Shown: positions 52,511 to 60,433 of the stretch, in pieces
How positions within the stretch are numbered: position 1 is the first letter of the stretch
Layout of the letters: every line of letters begins with the position of its first letter
From: Lachnospiraceae bacterium
GTDB lineage: Bacteria > Bacillota > Clostridia > Lachnospirales > Lachnospiraceae
Length of the DNA: 64,000 nt
Assembly (NCBI GenBank): GCA_028693165.1
Contig: JAQUVX010000005.1
Coordinates: 62,001-126,000 of the forward strand
Reading direction: 5' to 3'
Position numbers and translations under genes: made by a program
The notes under the pieces: generated by a model
The model's database searches: none
The model's input: the letters and a program-made list of their open reading frames with translations, nothing else
What the model was told of the DNA's origin: nothing

Positions 52511-53293
52511 TTACAACAGCAGCTTCAGTATCTTCAGCACGCCATCATTGATATTGATGTCCGCCTCGAACCGCGCGATCTCCTTGACCTCCGGTCTGGC
52601 GTTTCCGATGGCAAAGCTGTAATAGGCCTGCTGCAACATCTCCATGTCATTGAGCTGATCGCCAAAGGCAATGGTTTCTTCCGGTGTAATACCCAGACTT
52701 TCCTGTAACAGCCGGATCGCCTGTCCCTTGTTCACGCCCTTTGCCATGCTGTCCATCCACATGTCACCCGAAATCGTGATCTTCAGGCGCTCCTGATACC
52801 GCTTGCGAAGCTCCGTCACCGCCGCCTCGATCCCCTGCGGCTTATAGGCTGAAATCTTGATAAAGGAATCCTGCACCTTCAGCAGATCCTTCACCCGCTT
52901 CACGCGAAACTTATAGCCATTGACCAGCCAGTCAAAAATCGCCGGATCCTCCTCGTCCAGATACACGACATCCGGCCCGCTCAGCACCGCGATAAGCCCG
53001 GCCGCCCGAATGTCACGGATCATCTCATGTACCAGCTCCGTATCGATCGTATTCAAAAACAGATTCCGTCCACAGCAGCCCACATAAGCACCGTTGTCCG
53101 ACAGATAAAATATTTTTTCCTTAATCGGCTCAAACACCGCCTCAATGCTGGCCCACTGCCGCCCGCTGGCCGCCGCAAACTGCATGCCGCGCTCCCGCAG
53201 CTTCACAATCACCTCAAATAACTCCGGATTAATCCTGTGCTGTCCGTCCTCCAAAAGCGTTCCGTCGATATCCGATACCACCAATTTTATCAT
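52511..53293 (-). CDS. HAD-superfamily Cof-type phosphatase
   Basis: A 260-residue HAD phosphatase of the Cof (IIB cap) type. Motif I is VSDIDGTLLEDG (nucleophile in DIDGT), motif II lies in FAAASGR, motif III uses the lysine in MAKGVNKGQAI, and motif IV is FGDQLNDMEM. It probably dephosphorylates a sugar phosphate, pyridoxal phosphate or similar small molecule. It precedes sbcD by 11 bp and may be cotranscribed with sbcDC. Confidence 0.92.
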   Translation of the reverse strand: MIKLVVSDIDGTLLEDGQHRINPELFEVIVKLRERGMQFAAASGRQWASIEAVFEPIKEKIFYLSDNGAYVGCCGRNLFLNTIDTELVHEMIRDIRAAGLIAVLSGPDVVYLDEEDPAIFDWLVNGYKFRVKRVKDLLKVQDSFIKISAYKPQGIEAAVTELRKRYQERLKITISGDMWMDSMAKGVNKGQAIRLLQESLGITPEETIAFGDQLNDMEMLQQAYYSFAIGNARPEVKEIARFEADININDGVLKILKLLL

Positions 53294-53412
53294 GCTCTGC
53301 CTCCTAGTGCATTTCTTCCACTCACAACACCTCTAACTTACCATACCTCACGCCGCTCTGTAAATAGAATCTCACAGGAATTTCAGGTCAGGTATAAAAT
53401 CACCCTTTTCCC

Positions 53413-53441
53413 TTGTATTTCCCCTTCCCTCATGCTACAAT
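53413..53441 (+). promoter_or_regulatory. Promoter upstream of the Rpn remnant
   Basis: TTGTAT (53413-53418), 17 bp and TACAAT (53436-53441). The gap 53294-53627 has no other gene; only a short reading frame MKLISLTRRI at 53593 was seen, a decayed piece of the Rpn gene region. Confidence 0.55.
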
Positions 53442-53627
53442 CATTTCAAAGCATATATCTGAATCCAAACCCGGCGTTCCGCCGTCTGTTTATCTTTTAT
53501 TTTGGAAAAATCCTATGCTTACAATCACTTACACAAAAGCAGGACATTTCCAAAAAACAGATGCTCCTGCCATAATGACAGGAGGGGGTAATATGAAGCT
53601 CATCTCTTTAACGAGGAGGATCTGAAG

Positions 53628-53954
53628 ATGATACAAAGCAAGAGTCTGGGTATACAGGAAGCCATTCGCGAATTGAAAAACATGAGTCTGAGCAAGCCGC
53701 TTCGTATCATGTTCGAAACTCGTCTGAAAGCACGCCGTGACAGAGCTGCTGAGGATGATTATGTCCGCGAACAGGGTGTGAAGCAGGGAATCGAACAGGG
53801 GATCGAGCAAAGCATCAAACATATGATACAATGCGATCAGAAAAACGGAGTTCTTCCTGATCAAACGCTGGAAAATCTAATGCAGTATTTTCAGTTGACG
53901 GAAGAGCGTGCGAAGATGTATCTAAAGAAATGGAGCATTGATTCATACCATTAG
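53628..53954 (+). pseudogene. C-terminal fragment of an Rpn-family nuclease/transposase-like gene
   Basis: An open frame of 108 residues with GAGGAGG before ATG 53628. It matches only the C-terminal third of Rpn-family proteins: a helical stretch (SLGIQEAIRELKNMSLSKPLRIMFETRLKARRDR, in part), the typical repeat GVKQGIEQGIEQSIKH, and a C-terminal helix. The upstream bases also read as Rpn sequence (EAHLFNEEDLK) until a stop near 53587, so the N-terminal nuclease domain has been lost. It could still be translated as a short protein. A near-identical stretch of its 3' end occurs again at 59478-59570. Confidence 0.75.
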
Positions 53955-53996
53955 AAATCATGCTGTCATGAAAAAACATAAACGAGGTATGTTCTT

Positions 53997-54986
53997 ATGA
54001 AAAAAGAATCTTTAGCCGGGACTGTAAATGAGATTTCAATCACAGAGTTTGAAGATGTAAAAATCGGGAATGCGGATGACATTTCCGGCGGTACCGGCTG
54101 CACGGTGCTCCTCTTTGATCAGGGTGCTCCGGCCGGCCTGGATGTGCGCGGAGGCGGGCCGGCTTCCAGGGAAAGCGAACTGCTTAAGCCTATGGCGGCG
54201 GCAGAGATCATTCACGCGATCCTGCTGTCCGGCGGAAGTGCATTCGGTCTGGACGCCGCGGGTGGTGTAATGAAATATCTCGAAGATCATGACATCGGTT
54301 TTGATGTGGGTGTCACGAAAGTGCCTCTGGTCTGCCAGTCCTGCCTGTTTGATCTCACAGTAGCAAACTGCCGCGCACGGCCGAATCAGGCGCTCGGATA
54401 TCAGGCCTGCGCGAATGCACAGAACAACAATTATCAGGATGGCTGTCACGGTGCCGGAACCGGGGCCACGGTCGGAAAGCTGCACGGCATGGACTGCTGC
54501 ATGAAATCTGGAATCGGAAGCTATGCCGTACAGATCGGGGAACTCAAAGTCGGTGCGGTCGTTGCTGTGAACGCGCTGGGCGATATCTACGACTGGAAGA
54601 CGGGCCAGAAGATCGCCGGTCTTCTCGGCACGGACGGCAGAACCTTTCTGGATACCGAAGACGAGATGTGCAAAAGCTATGAGGTAGTCAGCAACAAATT
54701 CGTCGGAAATACCACCCTCGGCGTGATTCTGACTAACGCCGGATTTTCCAAATCAGCCCTGTGCAAGATCGCCGGCATGGCGCACGACGGTTATGCACGC
54801 TCCATCCGCCCGGTCCACACAACCGCTGATGGCGACAGCATCTATGCCGTCTCACTCGGAGCTGTGTCCGCAGATCAGGACATGGTTGGCACGCTTGCCG
54901 CCCGCGTGATGGCCGAAGCGATCTGCCGTGCCGTCAGAAATGCCGACAGCGCCTACGGATACCCGTCTGTCAAGGATTTAATCTGA
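53997..54986 (+). CDS. P1-family peptidase (DmpA/L-aminopeptidase-like)
   Basis: A 329-residue protein of the DmpA/P1 family of N-terminal-nucleophile-like hydrolases, which self-cleave before a Ser/Thr. Family marks are GCTVLLFDQGAPAGLDVRGGGPASRE (in part), LSGGSAFGLDAAGGVMKYLE, HGAGTGATVGKLHG and the likely nucleophile region GNTTLGVILTNA. The substrate is probably small N-blocked or beta-peptides. GAGG precedes ATG 53997. Its first 23 bases and a piece from its middle recur at 59656-59716. Confidence 0.9.
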   Translation: MKKESLAGTVNEISITEFEDVKIGNADDISGGTGCTVLLFDQGAPAGLDVRGGGPASRESELLKPMAAAEIIHAILLSGGSAFGLDAAGGVMKYLEDHDIGFDVGVTKVPLVCQSCLFDLTVANCRARPNQALGYQACANAQNNNYQDGCHGAGTGATVGKLHGMDCCMKSGIGSYAVQIGELKVGAVVAVNALGDIYDWKTGQKIAGLLGTDGRTFLDTEDEMCKSYEVVSNKFVGNTTLGVILTNAGFSKSALCKIAGMAHDGYARSIRPVHTTADGDSIYAVSLGAVSADQDMVGTLAARVMAEAICRAVRNADSAYGYPSVKDLI

Positions 54987-55044
54987 TCTGCCAGGAGGCG
55001 GGAAGGCATCTCCGGCTGTCCTTGATTGTTCCTTTCTAAAAAAC

Positions 55045-55073
55045 TTTACAATTTTTGATTTATCATGTATAAT
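55045..55073 (+). promoter_or_regulatory. Promoter of the tRNA-Ser gene
   Basis: TTTACA (55045-55050), 17 bp, TATAAT (55068-55073), ending 17 bp before the tRNA. Confidence 0.75.
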
Positions 55074-55090
55074 ATCTTGGTTGGCAATCA

Positions 55091-55180
55091 GGAGACGTAG
55101 CGAAGCGGCCGTAACGCGGCGCACTCGAAATGCGTTTATCGGTTCATCCCGGTACGAGGGTTCGAATCCCTCCGTCTCCG
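55091..55180 (+). tRNA. tRNA-Ser(CGA)
   Basis: A 90-base class II tRNA. The acceptor stem is GGAGACG/CGTCTCC with G as discriminator; the anticodon loop CTCGAAA gives anticodon CGA. A long variable arm (GTTTATCGGTTCATCCCGGTAC region) and the T arm GAGGG-TTCGAAT-CCCTC follow. CCA is not encoded. It reads serine UCG codons. Confidence 0.95.
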
Positions 55181-55183
55181 CTT

Positions 55184-55222
55184 AGAATCCTTTGAAATCA
55201 TTGATTTCAGAGGATTCTTTTG
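55184..55222 (+). terminator. Intrinsic terminator after tRNA-Ser
   Basis: GAATCC..TGAAATC (from 55185) pairs with GATTTCA..GGATTC (to 55217), followed by TTTTGT. Confidence 0.8.
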
Positions 55223-55265
55223 TGTTCTAATGTGTTCCGCTTCTCCCACAATCACACCATTGCCA

Positions 55266-55305
55266 GAACCCTGACATGACAGTGTCAGGGTTCTGTGCTA
55301 TACTG
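55266..55305 (+). promoter_or_regulatory. Operator/promoter of the WYL regulator gene
   Basis: A perfect inverted repeat GAACCCTGACA (55266-55276), six bases, TGTCAGGGTTC (55283-55293) covers the -35 position. An extended -10 TGCTATACT ends at 55305. The core TGACA-N6-TGTCA stands exactly as far from its -10 as the copy at 56237. Confidence 0.75.
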
Positions 55306-55333
55306 GAGACACTAACTACCGCGGGGTGCAACC

Positions 55334-56239
55334 ATGAAAAATGACAGACTATTTCAATTTATATATCTATTGCTGGAGCATGGCAGTATGACCGCCCCCA
55401 AACTGGCAGAGGCTCTGTAGGTATCTGTGCGCACGGTTTATCGTGATATGGAGACACTTTCCATGGCAGGGGTTCCAGTCTATGCCACATCGGGTAAACA
55501 TGGCGGCATTGCACTCTCAGAGGGTTACCGCTTTGATAAAACGCTGCTCTCAGATGCGGAGCAAAATCAACTGCTCTTTGCGGTGCAAAGTCTAAAGGCT
55601 GCAGACCAGCAGGTAGACCATCTGCTCTCTAAGCTGGGTAGTGCCTTTCGCAAACCGCCTCGTGACTGGATTACTGTAGATTTTTCCCGCTGGGGATTGC
55701 AGCGTGTAGACGGTCCGCGCTTTGAACTGCTGGAAAACGCGATCCTTGACCGGCAAGTGCTGCGGCTGACCTATTGCGGCACCTCCGGCGAGACAACTCA
55801 GCGCAGCATTCACCCCCTGCGGCTTATCTATAAGGACAAGCATTGGTACTTACAGGCTTTTTGCCTGAAAGCCGAGGACTTCCGGCTGTTTAAGGTCAGT
55901 CGTATTTTGGAACTGACACCCACAGGCGAACACTTTGACTATGACTATGAAGGGGAAATCCCTCCCATTGAATTAGATCCTGCGTCCAATGCAAACACCT
56001 GCTTCAAACTGAAAATCTCCGGACGGCTGGCGTTTCGGGTATATGATGAATTTGACAGGGAAAGCATCACACCTCAGTCTGATGGCAGCTTGCTGGTGGA
56101 GGTCCATTTCCCCATGGATTCTTGGGTCGTAGGCTATTTATTTTCCTTTGGAACTGATGTGGAAATTTTGGAACCCACCGAGTTGCGTCGGGAGCTTGCC
56201 GAATATGCAGAAAAAATTGCAGCCCATCACAAACCTTGA
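55334..56239 (+). pseudogene. YafY-type HTH/WYL-domain regulator gene, interrupted by an in-frame TAG
   Basis: ATG 55334 opens a 301-codon frame. The N-terminal helix-turn-helix (MKNDRLFQFIYLLLEHGSMTAPKLAEAL) is cut by TAG at 55418-55420, codon 29, and resumes at once as VSVRTVYRDMETLSMAGVPVY. The rest is an intact WYL domain ending AEYAEKIAAHHKP. TAG is one change from GAG, which fits the family at that place. A GTG at 55427 could restart translation but would lose the first half of the DNA-binding domain. It is most likely a pseudogene, unless the stop is a sequencing error or is suppressed. It probably controlled itself and the downstream zinc-ribbon cassette. Confidence 0.8.
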
Positions 56240-56270
56240 CAGACAGTTGTCAGCTTTTGTCTGGTAAGAT
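56237..56270 (+). promoter_or_regulatory. Operator/promoter of the zinc-ribbon cassette
   Basis: TGACA (56237-56241), six bases, TGTCA (56248-56252), then an extended -10 TGGTAAGAT ending at 56270. Spacing from operator to -10 is 28 bp, as at 55272-55305. It overlaps the end of the WYL gene. Confidence 0.7.
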
Positions 56271-56300
56271 AGAACCATCAAAACAAAGGAGGACAGCAAA

Positions 56301-56567
56301 ATGGAAATGAAACATCAAACATTTTGCCAAAGCTGCGGGATGCCCATGGAGGGCGCACAGTACGGCACCGAGGCCGACGGCAGAAAGAGCACCGATTATT
56401 GCAGCTATTGTTACGAGGGCGGCAAATTCTGCGTAGATGTAACCATGGAGCAGATGATTGACTTTTGCGCAAAGCCCATGGCGGATGCCACTGGCATGAC
56501 CGCCAATGACGCAAAAGCACAGATGGCGGTATTTTTTCCGCAACTGAGGCGCTGGCGCACAAAGTAA
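56301..56567 (+). CDS. Zinc-ribbon domain protein (Zn_ribbon_2 type)
   Basis: An 88-residue protein behind AAAGGAGG. Two Cys pairs, FCQSCGMPM and YCSYCYEGG, form a zinc ribbon of the type called putative zinc ribbon (PF12674-like). A helical tail (MEQMIDFCAKPMADATGM) follows. It is the first gene after the TGACA-N6-TGTCA promoter and is followed by three or more genes on the same strand. Its role is unknown; such proteins often travel with WYL/AraC-type regulators and DUF3795/DUF3788 genes. Confidence 0.82.
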   Translation: MEMKHQTFCQSCGMPMEGAQYGTEADGRKSTDYCSYCYEGGKFCVDVTMEQMIDFCAKPMADATGMTANDAKAQMAVFFPQLRRWRTK

Positions 56568-56582
56568 AGGAAGGTGCAATTC

Positions 56583-57011
56583 ATGTCACAATCTGATTTT
56601 ACAGAAGAACTGCTTGCACCCTGTGGCATGAATTGTGCCGTTTGCTACAAGCACCTTGGCAAAAAAACCTGCTTGGGGTGCGGTAAGGAAAGTACAGCCA
56701 AACCAGAACATTGCAAAAAATGCCCTATTAAGGATTGTACGAGGCAGCAAAGCATCCGCTTTTGCTGGGAATGTAATGATTTTCCCTGCAAGCGCATCAA
56801 GGCACTGGATAAAAGCTATCGCCTGCAGTATGGGGTCAGCTTAATTGAATACGGGAAGATCATACAGTCGAAGGGCAAAAAAGCTTTTTTGCAAAAGCAG
56901 CAGGAGCAATACACCTGCCCTGCTTGCGGCGGTATAATTTCCCTGCATGATGGAATATGCAGCCGCTGTAAGGCAGAGTATCCTTTGGGAAGGAGGAGAG
57001 TATCCAAATGA
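56583..57011 (+). CDS. DUF3795 cysteine-rich protein
   Basis: From ATG 56583 (AAAGGAAGG upstream) the product has 142 residues. It is rich in cysteine: APCGMNCAVC, CLGC, HCKKCPIKDC, FCWECNDFPC match the DUF3795 arrangement. A C-terminal zinc-ribbon-like CPACGG...CSRC follows. The cysteines may bind zinc or an iron-sulfur cluster. It overlaps the next gene by 4 bp (ATGA), so the two are coupled. Function unknown. Confidence 0.82.
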   Translation: MSQSDFTEELLAPCGMNCAVCYKHLGKKTCLGCGKESTAKPEHCKKCPIKDCTRQQSIRFCWECNDFPCKRIKALDKSYRLQYGVSLIEYGKIIQSKGKKAFLQKQQEQYTCPACGGIISLHDGICSRCKAEYPLGRRRVSK

Positions 57012-57439
57012 ACTGGAATCAGCTTTATCCCAAAGGTTGCCCGCCGGATGTAACTGCCATTTCCGATTATATCAGCAGTCCTCTATGGGATACACTCTGC
57101 TCTCATTTAGAGACCTGCTATGGCGTTTCTCCCAAAGTAGAGCACAGCATTTGTTCCGGTGCGCCCGGTTGGAATGTGAAATACAAAAAGAGCGGCCGTG
57201 CCCTCTGTACTCTCTCCCCCGCAGAGGGCTTTTTCACCTGCCTTGTGTCGGTGGGCAGCCGTGAAGCGATGGAAGCTGAACTGCTGTTGTCGGGCTGCAC
57301 CGAAGCGGTGCGTAACCTTTATTGGAATACAAAACCTTTTCATGGTGGCCGCTGGCTAATGATTCCCGTTACCTCACCCGAAATTTTGGAGGATGTGAAA
57401 CAGCTCATCACCCTGCGTGTGCAGGAGAAACGAGGGTAA
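57008..57439 (+). CDS. DUF3788 protein
   Basis: A 143-residue protein fitting DUF3788, with PGWNVKYKKSGRALCTLSP in its middle and HGGRWLMIPV near the C-terminus. It is a small alpha/beta protein with no visible catalytic residues, possibly of the YdhG/Yjbr-type ligand-binding fold. It overlaps the DUF3795 gene by 4 bp and lies 6 bp before the radical SAM gene. Function unknown. Confidence 0.82.
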   Translation: MNWNQLYPKGCPPDVTAISDYISSPLWDTLCSHLETCYGVSPKVEHSICSGAPGWNVKYKKSGRALCTLSPAEGFFTCLVSVGSREAMEAELLLSGCTEAVRNLYWNTKPFHGGRWLMIPVTSPEILEDVKQLITLRVQEKRG

Positions 57440-57445
57440 TACCGT

Positions 57446-58627
57446 ATGCACTACACCGATGTGAAATCCATTTTATCCCCGAAAAACGGAATGAACCTTT
57501 ATCGGGGCTGCACCCACGGCTGCATCTACTGTGATAGCCGCAGCGAGTGCTACGGCATGACCTATACGTTTGAGGACATCGAGGTCAAGCGCAATGCGCC
57601 CCAGCTTTTGGAGGAAGCCCTCCGCAAAAAACGCCGCCGCTGCATGATTGGTACTGGTGCTATGAGCGACCCCTATCTGCCTCTTGAGAAAACCGAGAGA
57701 CTGACACGGAAAGCGCTTGAACTTATTGACCGATACGGTTTTGGCGCTACGCTGCTGACCAAAAGCGATTTGGTGCTGCGGGATTTGGACTTGCTGCAAA
57801 GCATCCACCGCAAAGCGAAATGCGTGGTACAGATGACCATGACCACTTTTGACGAAGAGCTTTGCCGTATCATAGAGCCAGGCGTTGCAGCCACCCGCCG
57901 CCGCTTTGAGGTTTTGATGGAACTGAAAAAGGCGGGTATTCCCACGGTGGTGTGGATGACGCCGATTTTACCCTTCATCAATGACACCGAGGAAAATATC
58001 CGCGGCATTCTGGACTACTGCAAAGAGGCCGAAGTCAAGGGCCTTCTCACCTTTGGCATCGGTATGACATTGCGCAGCGGCAATCGGGAGTATTTTTATA
58101 AAAAGCTGGACGAGCATTTTCCTGAGATGAAGCGGCAATATATGCGCACCTTTGGCTCCTCCTACGGCATTCACAGCCCAAACGGCAAGGTGCTGGGCAA
58201 GCTGGTAAAGGAATTTTGCAAACAAAACGATGTGATCTATGGTACGGAAGCGGTATTTTCTTATCTGAACACGCTGGATGAAAGGGAAACACAGCTTTCG
58301 CTGTTTGAGCTGGGAGGATCAAAGATTGAGGAGCGGATTTCTAATCATGCGCCAGCCCGGCCTCCGAAAGCTGAAGAATTCTGTAATTCAGAATTGTTGC
58401 TTGCCAATTTGGAACAACTGCACACCACGGAGTTGGGGGCACAGCGCATCCGAAACAATCTGCACTTAGATGTCGATGATGTAATTGACTGGTGTAAAAC
58501 GGTGATTTGTTCTCCGACCAGTAAAATTATCCGGAAGGGCAAGAACTGGTATATCACTATGGACGGCTGTACACTTACAGTAAATGCAACCAGCTATACG
58601 GTTATCACCGCACACAGCAACACTTGA
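57446..58627 (+). CDS. Radical SAM protein (SPL-like) fused to a C-terminal DUF3781-like domain
   Basis: A 393-residue protein. Residues about 1-290 are a radical SAM enzyme of the spore-photoproduct-lyase-like Rv2578c class, with the cluster motif C22-x3-C26-x2-C29 in RGCTHGCIYCD and GTGAMSDPYLPLE downstream. After LFELGGSKIEERI comes a distinct domain, about 310-393. Its sequence (LHTTELGAQRIRNNL, DDVIDWCKTVI, GKNWYITMDGCTLTVNATSYTVITAH, in pieces) matches DUF3781. In other genomes DUF3781 is, to my recollection, usually a separate gene. It is last in the cassette with the zinc ribbon, DUF3795 and DUF3788. Reaction and substrate are unknown. Confidence 0.85.
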   Translation: MHYTDVKSILSPKNGMNLYRGCTHGCIYCDSRSECYGMTYTFEDIEVKRNAPQLLEEALRKKRRRCMIGTGAMSDPYLPLEKTERLTRKALELIDRYGFGATLLTKSDLVLRDLDLLQSIHRKAKCVVQMTMTTFDEELCRIIEPGVAATRRRFEVLMELKKAGIPTVVWMTPILPFINDTEENIRGILDYCKEAEVKGLLTFGIGMTLRSGNREYFYKKLDEHFPEMKRQYMRTFGSSYGIHSPNGKVLGKLVKEFCKQNDVIYGTEAVFSYLNTLDERETQLSLFELGGSKIEERISNHAPARPPKAEEFCNSELLLANLEQLHTTELGAQRIRNNLHLDVDDVIDWCKTVICSPTSKIIRKGKNWYITMDGCTLTVNATSYTVITAHSNT

Positions 58628-58661
58628 CCTGACAGCAAGGCAGGATGACCGCCTGTTTCCC

Positions 58662-58708
58662 CCAAAGTGCCATTTTGGCACTTTGAATCATTCGTTTTGG
58701 CACTTTGG
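58662..58708 (+). terminator. Hairpin after the radical SAM gene with a third copy of the arm
   Basis: CAAAGTGCC (58663-58671), ATTTT, GGCACTTTG (58677-58685) form a perfect hairpin, and GGCACTTTGG is repeated at 58699. No long T run follows, so termination is uncertain. The stretch 58709-59046 has no clear gene. A readable stretch at 58862-58990 (NYYRTGYRMAEDL...) looks like a leftover of an unknown gene. Confidence 0.5.
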
Positions 58709-59061
58709 ACCGCAGTCGTTCTCGCCTCCACTGCCCGTAGACCAGTCGCAGTCTGCCATGCCTTGGCACCTCTTTCAAAATACACTACTATCATTATGCC
58801 TGATCTAATACATAATTTCAATAGCACTCACCGAATTCCCCCAGCATAACGATCGAGTAGGAATGATTGCCGGCAATTACTATCGCACAGGCTACCGCAT
58901 GGCGGAGGATTTGAACTGCACCGGACAAAAAACGGGTTCTATCGTTTTCAATGAAGCAGACGGAGAACGACGCGTTGATTTGTTCATGCTTGTGTGGTAT
59001 AATTTTTATGTGTTTTGGCGCGTAATCGCTCGATAAATCGGAAGTTGTGGGGAAAATTAAA

Positions 59062-59259
59062 ATGCGAAAAAGGTCAAGAGGTGCTGTAACACTTATTGGA
59101 AGTGGTATGCCAGAAGTGAAAGTATGTGATATTGTAAATGGAAAACCAAAAGTTAAGAGGATTGAAAAGGAAGATTATATCGAATTTTGCTTGAAGTATT
59201 CTATATTTCATAAGGAAATAAAGCGATACGATAAAAACACTTTTGAGGAAATCAAGTAG
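59062..59259 (+). CDS. Small hypothetical protein
   Basis: A 65-residue basic protein from ATG 59062 (70 residues if GTG 59047 is used). It begins MRKRSRGAVTLIGSGMPEVKV and ends KEIKRYDKNTFEEIK. No signal, membrane helix or known domain was recognised. GTGGGGAAAA upstream is a weak ribosome site. A hairpin with ATCGGCG (59314-59320) and CGCCGAT (59336-59342) followed by T-rich sequence lies 55 bp downstream and may terminate it. Confidence 0.45.
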   Translation: MRKRSRGAVTLIGSGMPEVKVCDIVNGKPKVKRIEKEDYIEFCLKYSIFHKEIKRYDKNTFEEIK

Positions 59260-59312
59260 ATAACTTTCGATTTATCGCTCAAATTAACCTTACCATATTG
59301 GTCTAATACGAA

Positions 59313-59350
59313 CATCGGCGAGTAGTTCATCTACCCGCCGATTTGCCGTT
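59313..59350 (+). terminator. Hairpin downstream of the small hypothetical gene
   Basis: ATCGGCG-AGTAG and CTACC-CGCCGAT pair around TTCAT; TTGCCGTTTT follows. Confidence 0.55.
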
Positions 59351-59475
59351 TTACAACTCCATGTCATGCGGGTTTGCGGGGTGTGAAAAACCGCTAAATG
59401 TCCACGCCCGTATGTTACGCATTAGCCGCTCTGCTGTTTTAGTGCAGTATCATTACTACCCTTTACAGCTTACAT

Positions 59476-59718
59476 CCCAGAAAAACGGAGTTCTTCCTGA
59501 TCAAACTCTGAAAAATCTAATGCAGTATTTTCAGTTGACGGAAGAGTGTGCGAAGATGTATCTAAAGAAATGGAGTTGGGATTTGTCTACGGTCTGAGAA
59601 GATCACTTCTTTCGGTTTCTGCGCGCATTGATTCGTACCATCAGAAACCAGGCTGTCATGAAAAAAGAATCTTTAGCCGGAACCGGGGCAACGGTCAGCA
59701 AGCTGCACGGCATGGACG
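59476..59718 (+). pseudogene. Decayed second copy of the Rpn-remnant/P1-peptidase junction
   Basis: 59478-59570 repeats 53838-53930 almost base for base (end of the Rpn remnant). After about 50 foreign bases, 59622-59678 repeats the region before and at the P1 peptidase start (ATGAAAAAAGAATC). It then jumps, at a shared GCCGG, to a stretch matching 54455-54505 (AACCGGGGCAACGGTC, CTGCACGGCATGGAC). About 450 bp of the peptidase gene is therefore deleted. The match ends at about 59717, directly before the 12-bp repeat that opens the RloAB segment. Confidence 0.8.
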
Positions 59719-59719
59719 T

Positions 59720-59731
59720 CTGTCAAGGAGC
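59720..59731. repeat. 12-bp direct repeat, left copy, flanking the rloAB segment
   Basis: CTGTCAAGGAGC, identical to 62009-62020. It follows the decayed P1-peptidase copy and precedes rloB. Confidence 0.55.
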
Positions 59732-59775
59732 ATAGACGCCGAAAGTTTCGCTATCGGCGCCAAATGACAGGTTTG

Positions 59776-60429
59776 TTAAAGCAATCCACACTCCTGCAAG
59801 ATTTTTTCAATGGCTTCCCAAATTGCAAGAGAGGGGTTTTCATTATAATACTTGTATCCCTTATACTGCTGCAAAATATACCCGTTTTGCTGATTCGTCT
59901 GCATAATGGTTTTTGCCCGCGCAATCGCATTTCGCACATCGTCGAGTGTCAACGAGGACAGAAGCCGCTTAAAATTATTTTCGTGCTTGTATTGATCCAA
60001 GTTCTCAAAGTGTTCAGCATAAGCACGGTTGAGCGGTTCGAGATACTGGCGGCGATGCGTCAGTCTGCCGTTGCAAGTTGCTTTATGCAAAATAATCCAC
60101 AGCTCAAACGTGAAATTGCTGTATCCCAGCCGATACTTTATATTTTTACCGGAGTCCTGTGCCTGCTTCATTCGTTCCAAAGCGGTCTTAAACTGCTGGG
60201 TGTGGATTGGCTCAGCACTCTCATAATCAAAGATATGTGTGATTTCAGTTTTCCCGACAATCGTCAAACGCTTTGCGCGGGCGAGAGGGTCTTTTTGAAT
60301 TTTGCTATCTAACTTGACCGTGTACTTTGCCGCAGTGTCGGCATTGATTGTCTTTTGCAGCCACTCCAAATACCATTGCTCAGTTTCCCCCTCAACGGAA
60401 AAATAATAGGTTCTGTTTTCTCTACGCAT
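59776..60429 (-). CDS. RloB-family protein (TOPRIM-like)
   Basis: ATG 60429 has GAGG upstream and lies 5 bp after the ATPase stop; the product is 217 residues. Near the N-terminus VEGETEQWYL (E13) and later IFDYES (D68) resemble the acidic motifs of TOPRIM-type nucleases in OLD-like systems. The segment YSNFTFELWIILHK is typical of RloB. RloB genes accompany an AAA ATPase near restriction loci or in defence islands. It should act with the upstream RloA-like ATPase, probably as the effector; this is inference. Confidence 0.83.
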   Translation of the reverse strand: MRRENRTYYFSVEGETEQWYLEWLQKTINADTAAKYTVKLDSKIQKDPLARAKRLTIVGKTEITHIFDYESAEPIHTQQFKTALERMKQAQDSGKNIKYRLGYSNFTFELWIILHKATCNGRLTHRRQYLEPLNRAYAEHFENLDQYKHENNFKRLLSSLTLDDVRNAIARAKTIMQTNQQNGYILQQYKGYKYYNENPSLAIWEAIEKILQECGLL

Positions 60430-60433
60430 CTGA

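Noticed and set aside
53593-53625. Small peptide gene MKLISLTRRI behind AGGAGGGGG
   Set aside because: The bases read as part of a decayed Rpn gene in another frame; a 10-residue product has no independent support.
54990-55080. Riboswitch or leader before tRNA-Ser
   Set aside because: Only a normal promoter is seen; no structured leader could be drawn.
55091-55180. tRNA-Ser as attachment site of an island reaching to 59.5 kb
   Set aside because: No second copy of the tRNA 3' end was found downstream and no integrase gene lies in the block.
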